10,990 nucleotides of DNA from Chloroflexota bacterium (lineage in GTDB: Bacteria; Chloroflexota; Limnocylindria; Limnocylindrales; CSP1-4): the NCBI GenBank assembly GCA_017860675.1, contig JAGDMV010000049.1, forward strand, positions 1-10,990, given 5' to 3'. A program made the position numbers and the translations under genes. Of the stretch, positions 5,525-10,990 are shown piece by piece (the stretch's first letter is position 1; the number at the start of each line of letters is the position of its first letter). Under the pieces are notes generated by a model. The model saw only the letters and a list, made by a program, of their open reading frames with translations, had not been told where the DNA came from and searched no databases.

Positions 5525-7051
5525 ATGAGCGACGCTCAGCCTGAGGATGCCGCCCGGGGCAGCGACGCGCAACCCGCAGCCAGTGGCGCACCGGTCGGGG
5601 TGAGCTTGCCCGCGCCGAGCCAGGACACACCCGCCGGCGAGGATCCGGTCGACGTCGACCGCCGGCGCTTCTTCCGGGCGCTCGCCTCCGACGCGCTGAG
5701 CCTGGCGGCCACGATGACCGGGGCGGCCGGTGCGTTCAGGGCGGCGACGGCCGAGGCCATCGGATCACCCGGGGACGTGGGCGCGGGGCAGGGCGCGGGG
5801 TCGCCGGCCGCGACGCCCTCCACGGTCGCACCTCGGCGCGTTCGCCCGCGCGTGCCCCCGCGGGAGGCCTCTCCGGGCGCTGCGCGACCCGAGCCCGCGA
5901 CGGTGCCATCCGCGCCACCTGCGCCTGCCGAGGCACCGGGCTTCCGGAGCCCTTACCGCCTGGACGGCGCCGGCCTCGTCCTCATCGACCAGCGTCGCCT
6001 GCCGGAGGAGGTCGTGGAGGTCCGCTGCGCCTCCGGGGCCGAGGTCGCCCTGGCCATCAAGGACCTGGTCGTCCGCGGCGCCCCCGCCCTGGGCCAGGTC
6101 GCCGCCTACGGGCTGGCCCTGACGGCCGGCCGCGTCGCCGACTCCCGGGCGTGGGCGCGCCGGGCGACGATCAGCGGCACGGCGCGCGCGCTCCGGGACG
6201 CTCGGCCGACGGCGGTCAACGTCGCCTGGGCGCTCGACCGGATGCTCGCCCGGCTCGCGTCCGAGGACGGCGAGGGGATCGACGGGCGGGTTGTCGCCCG
6301 TGCCCTGCGCGAGGAGGCGGACGCGATCGCGGCCGAGGCGACGGCCGACCACACCCGCATGGCGGCTTTGGCGATCGGTCTCCTGCCGTGGCTCCCGGAC
6401 CGGCCGACGGCGATCCTCACCCACTGCAACACCGGGCCGCTCGCCTGCGGCCGGGTAGGGACCGCGCTCGGGGTCGTGCAGGTCGCCCATGCCGAGGGCC
6501 GCTCGCTCCACGTCTACGTCGACGAGACCCGGCCGTGGCTCCAGGGGGCGCGGCTGACCGCCTGGGAGCTTGCCCAGGCCGGCGTCTCCCACTCGGTCCT
6601 GGTCGATGCGGCGGCCGGCTGGCTGCTCGCCTCCGGCCGCGTGGACGCGGTGCTGGTCGGGGCCGACCGCATCGCGGCCAACGGCGACACCGCCAACAAG
6701 ATCGGGACCTACCCGCTGGCCGTGCTGGCCGGCCGCCACCAGGTGCCCTTCTACGTCGTCGCCCCGACGTCGTCGGTGGACCTCGGCGCCCCGGACGGCG
6801 CCGCCATCCCGATCGAGGAGCGGGTCCCCGAGGAGGTCCTCTCGCTGCGCGGCCAGCGGATCGCCCCGGCCGGGGCCGACGCCCTCAACCCGGTCTTCGA
6901 CGTGACGCCGGCCGAGCTGGTGACGGCGATCGTGACCGAGGAGGGCGTGCTCCGGGCACCGTACGAGGAGCCGCTCGCCGCGGCCGTCGAGGCGGCACGG
7001 GCCCGGCATCCCCGCCCGCCCGGTCCCGCGGGCCGCGGAGACGAGCCATGA
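5525..7051 (+). CDS. mtnA: S-methyl-5-thioribose-1-phosphate isomerase MtnA with long N-terminal extension
   Basis: Isomerises methylthioribose-1-phosphate to methylthioribulose-1-phosphate in methionine salvage. The catalytic core spans about residues 140-495: IKDLVVRGAPALG (178-190), ILTHCNTGPLA (297-307) with the catalytic Cys301, and VGADRIAANGDTANKIGTY (378-396) with Asp381. The 80-residue gap between Cys and Asp is the same as in B. subtilis MtnA (Cys160/Asp240). The protein is 508 residues against about 350 for the family. The extra 140 residues hold an acidic/Pro-rich start, a segment at about 44-80 with DRRRFFRAL followed by an Ala-rich mildly hydrophobic stretch, and a Pro/Ala-rich linker (81-138). 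The arginine patch resembles a Tat signal, but the hydrophobic run is weak and contains Asp. The ATG at 5525 follows a GGGGGAG about 12 bases upstream. The stop overlaps the mtnP ATG. Related eIF2B-like sugar isomerases are the only alternative, and the motifs favour MtnA. Confidence 0.92.
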   Translation: MSDAQPEDAARGSDAQPAASGAPVGVSLPAPSQDTPAGEDPVDVDRRRFFRALASDALSLAATMTGAAGAFRAATAEAIGSPGDVGAGQGAGSPAATPSTVAPRRVRPRVPPREASPGAARPEPATVPSAPPAPAEAPGFRSPYRLDGAGLVLIDQRRLPEEVVEVRCASGAEVALAIKDLVVRGAPALGQVAAYGLALTAGRVADSRAWARRATISGTARALRDARPTAVNVAWALDRMLARLASEDGEGIDGRVVARALREEADAIAAEATADHTRMAALAIGLLPWLPDRPTAILTHCNTGPLACGRVGTALGVVQVAHAEGRSLHVYVDETRPWLQGARLTAWELAQAGVSHSVLVDAAAGWLLASGRVDAVLVGADRIAANGDTANKIGTYPLAVLAGRHQVPFYVVAPTSSVDLGAPDGAAIPIEERVPEEVLSLRGQRIAPAGADALNPVFDVTPAELVTAIVTEEGVLRAPYEEPLAAAVEAARARHPRPPGPAGRGDEP

Positions 7052-8130
7052 GCGCCGCGCCCCCGCCGGCGGGTGGCGGCGCGCCCAGGCGCTCGCGCCA
7101 GGCCGCGGCTTCCCCGACCCGCCAGGCCGCAGCCCGGGCGCGGGCGGCCGAGATCCGCGCCCGGCTCCGCCTCCCGACGTCGGCCGAGGCCGACATCGCC
7201 GTGATCGGCGGCTCCGGCCTCTACGAGCTCGACGGGCTCGAGGACGCCATCGAGGTCCGACCGCCGACACCGTTCGGGCCGCCGTCCGACGCCCTGGTCG
7301 TCGGGTCAATCGGCCCCACCCGGGTCGCCTTCCTCGCCCGCCACGGTCGCGGCCACGTGCTGCTGCCGTCCGAGGTGCCCTACCAGGCCAACCTCTGGGC
7401 GATCCGTCTGCTCGGCGCGGGCCGGGTGATCGCCGTCTCTGCCTGCGGCTCCCTCCAGGAGGCGGTCGCCCCCCGGGACGTCGTGGTTCCGGACCAGCTC
7501 GTCGACCGGACCCACGGCCGGCCGGCGACCTTCTTCGGGGCAGGCATCGTGGCCCACGTCGCCTTCGCCGACCCGTTCTGCCCGGAGCTGCATGCCCGGC
7601 TCGCGACCGTGGCCGAGGCCGTCATCGAGCGCGAGCCCGGAGGCCGGCGCGACGCCGCCTCGCCGCCGACCGACCGGAGCGGCACGGGCCCACGGGCGGT
7701 CCACCGGGCCGGCACCTACCTGGCGATGGAGGGGCCCGCCTTCTCGACCCGGGCCGAGGCGGCGCTGCACCGCTCGTGGGGCATGGCGGTCGTGGGCATG
7801 ACCGGCGCGCCCGAGGCGAAGCTGGCCCGAGAGGCCGAGCTGTGCTACGCGATGCTGGCCTTCGCCACCGACGACGACTGCTGGCGGGACCCGGCCGAGG
7901 CGGAGGCCGTCACCGTGGGGACCGTGCTGGCCAACCTGGCGGCCAGCGCCGCGACCGCCCGGGCCGTGGTCCGGGACCTGGCTGCCGAGCCGTTACCGTC
8001 CGCCCGCGGCGCCTGCGCCTGTGCCCGAGCGCTCGAGGGCGCGGTGGCAACCGATCCGCGCAGGATCCACCCGGCCCGGGCAGCCGAGCTGTCGCTCCTG
8101 CTGGGCGACTCGCCCGGCGGGGCGTCCTGA
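7048..8130 (+). CDS. mtnP: S-methyl-5'-thioadenosine phosphorylase MtnP
   Basis: Phosphorolyses methylthioadenosine to adenine and methylthioribose-1-phosphate, the substrates of the Apt and MtnA encoded just upstream. Motifs in order: IGGSGLY (53-59), RHGRGH (98-103), LPSEVPYQANLWA (106-118), SACGSL (131-136), MEGPAFSTRAE (227-237), MTGAPEAKLAREAELCYA (251-268) and TDDDCW (274-279). The two Asp residues of the last motif correspond to the adenine-recognising Asp pair of human MTAP (TDYDCW); guanine/hypoxanthine-specific phosphorylases carry Asn there. 360 residues compared with about 280-290 for the family. The excess is an Arg/Ala-rich N-terminus (1-47), a hydrophilic insert at about 195-218, and a tail after about residue 315. 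The ATG at 7048 overlaps the mtnA stop (ATGA). An in-frame upstream open stretch inside mtnA is a shadow. Confidence 0.93.
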   Translation: MSAAPPPAGGGAPRRSRQAAASPTRQAAARARAAEIRARLRLPTSAEADIAVIGGSGLYELDGLEDAIEVRPPTPFGPPSDALVVGSIGPTRVAFLARHGRGHVLLPSEVPYQANLWAIRLLGAGRVIAVSACGSLQEAVAPRDVVVPDQLVDRTHGRPATFFGAGIVAHVAFADPFCPELHARLATVAEAVIEREPGGRRDAASPPTDRSGTGPRAVHRAGTYLAMEGPAFSTRAEAALHRSWGMAVVGMTGAPEAKLAREAELCYAMLAFATDDDCWRDPAEAEAVTVGTVLANLAASAATARAVVRDLAAEPLPSARGACACARALEGAVATDPRRIHPARAAELSLLLGDSPGGAS

Positions 8131-8132
8131 CA

Positions 8133-8996
8133 GTGGCTTCGACCTCCGCCGCCCAACCGGCCCGGGTCCTCGCCGTCGAGCCGACCGCCGACCGGGTGCT
8201 GCTGCGCGAGTTCCTCGAGCGCGACCGCCTCTACGCCGCCTACGCGATCTGCGACCTCGACGAGCGGGAGTTCGACCGCACGCGCTGGGGCGTGGCCAGG
8301 GTCGCCGGCGAGCCCGTGTCGGTGGTGCTCGAGTACGGCGGCTACGCGCCGCAGCCGGTGTTCGTGATGGGCGACACCACCGGCATCGCCGCCGTGCTGC
8401 GCCACGTGATCCAGCCCCGGGCCGCGTTCGTCGCCGGCCTGCCCGAGCACCTGCCCGCGCTCGACGGCATCTACAAAGTCGATCCCGGCTCGCCGATGGT
8501 CCGGATGTGGGTCGACCGGCCGTCGTTCCGGCCGTTCCCGGGCGAGGTGCGGCGGATCCTGCCAATCGAGGCCGGTGACCTCAACCGCCTCTACCAGCTC
8601 GGGTTCACCGCCTGGCTGCCGCCGACTGCCCTGACCGAGGGCGTGTACTACGGCATCTGGGTGAGCGGCCGGCTGGTGGCGGCGGCCGGCACCCACGTCA
8701 TCAGCCGCGAGGCCCGCCTGGCGGCGGTCGGCAACGTCCTGACCCACGTCGACTACCGCGGGCGGGGCTACGCGACGGCCGTGACCGGCGCGGTGACCGC
8801 CGAGCTGCTGCGGACCTGCGACCAGGTGGTCCTCAACGTCCGCGCCGACAACCCGCCGGCGCTGGCGGCCTACCGGCGGCTGGGCTACCGCGAGCACATC
8901 CGCTTCGAGGAGCGCCTCGTCCACCGGCTGCGCCAGGAGGGACCCCTGGCCGGCCTGTCGACGTCGCTCCGGCGATTCTTCGGCCGCGGCAGCTGA
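8133..8996 (+). CDS. GNAT-family N-acetyltransferase, two-domain, substrate unknown
   Basis: 287 residues. The C-terminal half is a GNAT fold: GIWVSGRLVAAAGTHV (174-189), then the acetyl-CoA loop HVDYRGRGYATAVTGAV (205-221) with the R-x-x-G-x-A type motif, and LNVRADNPPALAAYRRLGY (234-252), the characteristic strand plus helix with the conserved Asn and Tyr. This arrangement resembles FR47-like acetyltransferases. The N-terminal half (about 10-135) is a separate, less familiar domain that may be a degenerate GNAT or substrate-recognition domain. It starts at a GTG two bases after the mtnP stop, so it is probably translated with mtnP. I rejected longer in-frame starts because they lie inside mtnP. 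Its acceptor cannot be named. Its place in a salvage operon hints at a metabolite or enzyme from that pathway, but small GNAT genes are often passengers. Confidence 0.8.
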   Translation: MASTSAAQPARVLAVEPTADRVLLREFLERDRLYAAYAICDLDEREFDRTRWGVARVAGEPVSVVLEYGGYAPQPVFVMGDTTGIAAVLRHVIQPRAAFVAGLPEHLPALDGIYKVDPGSPMVRMWVDRPSFRPFPGEVRRILPIEAGDLNRLYQLGFTAWLPPTALTEGVYYGIWVSGRLVAAAGTHVISREARLAAVGNVLTHVDYRGRGYATAVTGAVTAELLRTCDQVVLNVRADNPPALAAYRRLGYREHIRFEERLVHRLRQEGPLAGLSTSLRRFFGRGS

Positions 8997-9027
8997 CCGG
9001 CGCGTCGCCGAACAAGCTGGGCGGGCC

Positions 9028-9050
9028 GTCCGCGACGGTCGTCGCCGGAC
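9028..9050 (+). terminator. GC-rich hairpin between the GNAT gene and ahcY, possible terminator
   Basis: GTCC-GCGAC (9028-9036) pairs with GTCGC-C-GGAC (9041-9050), giving nine base pairs with one bulged base and the loop GGTC. It lies 31 bases after the GNAT stop and 7 bases before the putative -10 of ahcY. There is no T-tract, so it is either a U-less terminator or an operator-like element. An alternative fold, GGCCGTC/GACGGTC at 9024-9040, competes with it. Confidence 0.3.
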
Positions 9051-9057
9051 CCCGCGC

Positions 9058-9063
9058 TATCAT
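9058..9063 (+). promoter_or_regulatory. Putative -10 element (TATCAT) for ahcY
   Basis: TATCAT in the 121-base gap upstream of ahcY. A start about 7 bases downstream gives a leader of roughly 45-48 bases. GGAG at 9108-9111 lies six bases before the ATG at 9118 and serves as the ribosome-binding site. No clear -35 was found. The predicted leader is too short for a riboswitch. Confidence 0.4.
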
Positions 9064-9117
9064 CGCCTCCGTTCGAACCTCTTCCGCGCCCCGCGAGGCG
9101 CCCCAGCGGAGTGCCCG

Positions 9118-10392
9118 ATGACCGCACCAAGCCGGCCGCCCCACGACGTCGCCGATCTCGATCTCGCGCCGGAGGGCGTCCGCCGGATCGAGTGGGCCGA
9201 GCGCGAGATGCCCGTGCTGCGGCTCATCCGGGCCCGCTTCGAACGCGAGCGGCCGCTTGCCGGCGTGCGCGTCGCCGCCTGCCTCCACGTCACCACCGAG
9301 ACCGCCAACCTCGTCCTGACCCTGGCCGCCGGCGGGGCCGAGGTGACGCTCGCCGCCTCCAACCCGCTCTCCACCCAGGACGACGTGGCCGCGGCGCTCG
9401 TCGCCCGGCACGGGATCCCGGTCTTCGCCCGGCGCGGCGAGGACCGGGACACCTACTACGCTCACCTCAACGCGGCCGCCGATGTGCGCCCGGCGATCAC
9501 CATGGACGACGGTTGCGACCTCGTGTCGCTGCTCCACGCGCAGCGCCCCGGCCAGGTGGCCGAGGTGCTGGCCGGGACCGAGGAGACGACGACCGGCGTC
9601 ATCCGGTTGCGGGCGATGGCCGCCGACGGCGCCCTCGGCTACCCCGTCATCGCCGTCAACGAGGCCGAGACGAAGCACCTCTTCGACAATCGCTACGGGA
9701 CCGGCCAGAGCACGGTCGACGGCATCCTCCGGGCGACGAATGTCCTGCTGGCCGGCCGGCGCTGCGTCGTGGCCGGCTACGGCTGGGTGGGGAAGGGGAT
9801 CGCCCGGCGCCTCGCCGGCATGGGCGCCCACGTCGCCGTGGTCGAGGTTGACCCGGTGCGGGCGATCGAGGCGCTGATGGACGGCTTCGCGGTCAGGACG
9901 GCCGGCCAGGCCGCGCCGTGGGGCGAGGTGTTCATCACCGCCACCGGCAACATCAACGTCTTCCGCCGCGAGCACTTCGCGGCAATGCCCGACGGGGCGA
10001 TCCTGGCCAACAGCGGCCACTTCGACGCCGAGCTGGACCTCCAGGCGCTGCGGGCCCTGGCCGAGGGCCACGTCCGCGAGGTCCGCAAGAACGTCCAGGA
10101 GTTCGACCTGGGGCCGCGCAAGCTGAACCTGCTGGCCGAGGGGCGCCTGGTCAACCTGGGCGCGGCCGAGGGCCACCCGGCGGCGGTCATGGACATGAGC
10201 TTCGCCAACCAGGCCCTGTCGGCGGAGTACGTTGTCGGCCACCACGCCGAGCTGAGCCCCGCCGTCTACGACGTGCCCGAAGCGATCGATCGCGAGGTCG
10301 CGCGGCTGAAGCTGGAGGCGCTGGGGATCGTCCTCGACGACATGACACCCGAGCAGAAGGCGTACGTCGCCAGCTGGAAGTCGGGCACGTGA
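9118..10392 (+). CDS. ahcY: Adenosylhomocysteinase (S-adenosylhomocysteine hydrolase), short form
   Basis: NAD-dependent cytosolic enzyme that reversibly splits S-adenosylhomocysteine into adenosine and homocysteine, relieving product inhibition of methyltransferases. 424 residues. Visible motifs: LHVTTETANL (56-65), SNPLSTQDDVAAAL (81-94), DDGCDL (130-135), EETTTGVIRL (155-164), the substrate residues Lys186, Asp190 and Asn191 in TKHLFDNRYGTGQS, the NAD loop GYGWVGKG (220-227) with Glu243 for ribose binding, and GHFDAEL (300-306). These positions line up with human AHCY almost one to one, except Thr195 where human has Cys195. The protein ends MTPEQKAYVASWKSGT without the C-terminal Lys/Tyr tail of the long enzymes, as in the archaeal and Thermotoga type. 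An archaeal-style S-inosylhomocysteine hydrolase is a remote alternative. Its stop overlaps the next start (GTGA). Confidence 0.95.
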   Translation: MTAPSRPPHDVADLDLAPEGVRRIEWAEREMPVLRLIRARFERERPLAGVRVAACLHVTTETANLVLTLAAGGAEVTLAASNPLSTQDDVAAALVARHGIPVFARRGEDRDTYYAHLNAAADVRPAITMDDGCDLVSLLHAQRPGQVAEVLAGTEETTTGVIRLRAMAADGALGYPVIAVNEAETKHLFDNRYGTGQSTVDGILRATNVLLAGRRCVVAGYGWVGKGIARRLAGMGAHVAVVEVDPVRAIEALMDGFAVRTAGQAAPWGEVFITATGNINVFRREHFAAMPDGAILANSGHFDAELDLQALRALAEGHVREVRKNVQEFDLGPRKLNLLAEGRLVNLGAAEGHPAAVMDMSFANQALSAEYVVGHHAELSPAVYDVPEAIDREVARLKLEALGIVLDDMTPEQKAYVASWKSGT

Positions 10393-10990
10393 GCGCCGGC
10401 GGGCCGGGCGGACCCACGGACGGGAGCCGCGCGGCTCCGGCGGGCGGAAGCGGCGGACGCCCGAACGGGAGCACGACCGCGGCGCCCGGGAGCGCCGCCC
10501 CCGCGGTCGGCCCATCGGTCGCCCCCTACGGCTCCTGGCCCTCGCCGATCCGCGCCGCCGACCTGGGCGTGGCCGGGATCGCCCTGCGCGAGCCCCGGCC
10601 GGACGGCACCGACCTCTGCTGGCTGGAGGGCCGGCCGGCCAACGCCGGCCGCCAGACCGTCGTGCGGCTGCGGGCCGACGGCACGATCGAGGACGTGACC
10701 CCGCCCGGCTTCAACGCCCGGACCCGGGTCCACGAGTACGGCGGCGGGTCGTACCTGCCGGCCGACGGAGCCGTCTACGCCAGCTCGTTCGACGACGGCC
10801 GTGCCTGGCGCTTCGAGCGAGCGGGCGAGGCGGGCGTGCCGCTGACCCCCGAGGGCGCCTTCCGCTACGCCGACTTCGAGCTGGACCGCGGGCGGCGACG
10901 CCTGTACGCGGTCCGCGAGGACCACGGCGCCGGCGGCATCGCTCGCACCCCTACCGAGGCACGTAACGAGCTCGTGGCGATCTCCCTGGA
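10389..10990 (+). CDS. S9-family peptidase (dipeptidyl aminopeptidase/acylaminoacyl peptidase-like), 3'-truncated by window edge
   Basis: An open frame starts at the GTG at 10389, overlapping the ahcY stop (GTGA), and runs to the window end, giving about 200 residues. The first 45 or so residues are Gly/Pro/Ser-rich and probably disordered. From PYGSWPSPI onward the sequence follows the N-terminal beta-propeller of S9 prolyl oligopeptidase-like enzymes: CWLEGRPANAGRQTVVR, then TPPGFNARTRVHEYGGGSY, YASSFDD, PLTPEG...RYADFELD, RLYAVREDH and a final NELVAI. The HEYGGG and VREDH blocks are typical of this subfamily. The alpha/beta hydrolase domain with the Ser-Asp-His triad lies beyond the window, so activity cannot be judged. 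No link to the methionine-cycle genes is evident. The true start could be a little downstream, because the low-complexity lead-in is poorly constrained. Confidence 0.82.
   Translation, partial: MSAGGPGGPTDGSRAAPAGGSGGRPNGSTTAAPGSAAPAVGPSVAPYGSWPSPIRAADLGVAGIALREPRPDGTDLCWLEGRPANAGRQTVVRLRADGTIEDVTPPGFNARTRVHEYGGGSYLPADGAVYASSFDDGRAWRFERAGEAGVPLTPEGAFRYADFELDRGRRRLYAVREDHGAGGIARTPTEARNELVAISL

Noticed and set aside
5765..7309. Long minus-strand open frame opposite mtnA
   Set aside because: Low-complexity Arg/Gly/Asp composition and no recognisable domain, while the plus strand encodes a clear MtnA.
9064..9117. SAH riboswitch upstream of ahcY
   Set aside because: The predicted leader is under 50 bases and I see none of the conserved SAH riboswitch core; the only strong hairpins lie upstream of the likely -10.
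8833..10515. Long minus-strand open frame opposite ahcY
   Set aside because: It mirrors the ahcY reading frame; the composition is compositional noise and no family motif is visible.
1..10990. Search for tRNA, rRNA, CRISPR arrays, IS ends or phage/defence genes
   Set aside because: Nothing resembling these was seen on either strand; all sequence except short gaps is accounted for by metabolic genes.

Overview
The window is very GC-rich, with third codon positions almost all G or C and several GTG starts. All genes I can support lie on the plus strand and are packed with gaps of a few bases or ATGA/GTGA overlaps. Gene content and style suggest a soil or groundwater Chloroflexota (Limnocylindria/Ellin6529-like) or an actinobacterium. 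I cannot place it more firmly without a phylogeny.

Region 1 (1-3029) is a glycerol-3-phosphate/dihydroxyacetone module. It opens inside a GlpA-type FAD glycerol-3-phosphate dehydrogenase that ends without the usual C-terminal iron-sulfur domain. Immediately downstream are a succinate dehydrogenase-type iron-sulfur protein and two small membrane proteins that look like SdhC and SdhD cytochrome b anchors. No SdhA lies between them. The simplest reading is a hybrid respiratory complex: a GlpA flavoprotein on a complex II electron-transfer and membrane arm, passing electrons from glycerol-3-phosphate to quinone. This is the most unusual thing in the window. A single-domain DhaM phosphotransferase of the PTS-dependent dihydroxyacetone kinase follows.

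Region 2 (3038-4883) holds a ketopantoate reductase-family (PanE/ApbA) protein and PlsY, the acyl-phosphate:glycerol-3-phosphate acyltransferase, which consumes glycerol-3-phosphate for phospholipids.

Region 3 (4966-10392) is a recycling cluster for S-adenosylmethionine by-products. MtnP splits methylthioadenosine into adenine and methylthioribose-1-phosphate, MtnA isomerises the latter toward methionine salvage, Apt returns adenine to AMP, and AhcY hydrolyses S-adenosylhomocysteine. A GNAT acetyltransferase of unknown substrate sits between mtnP and ahcY. MtnA carries a long N-terminal extension with a twin-arginine-like patch and a Pro/Ala-rich linker.

Region 4 (10389-end) is the start of an S9-family (prolyl oligopeptidase-like) peptidase whose catalytic domain lies beyond the window.

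Four A/T-bearing TAnnnT hexamers precede dhaM, plsY, apt and ahcY. They are likely -10 elements, and for dhaM and plsY they sit so close to a GTG that the transcripts should be leaderless. There are no RNA genes, mobile elements, CRISPR arrays or large repeats that I can support, and no gene-free stretch longer than about 120 bases.
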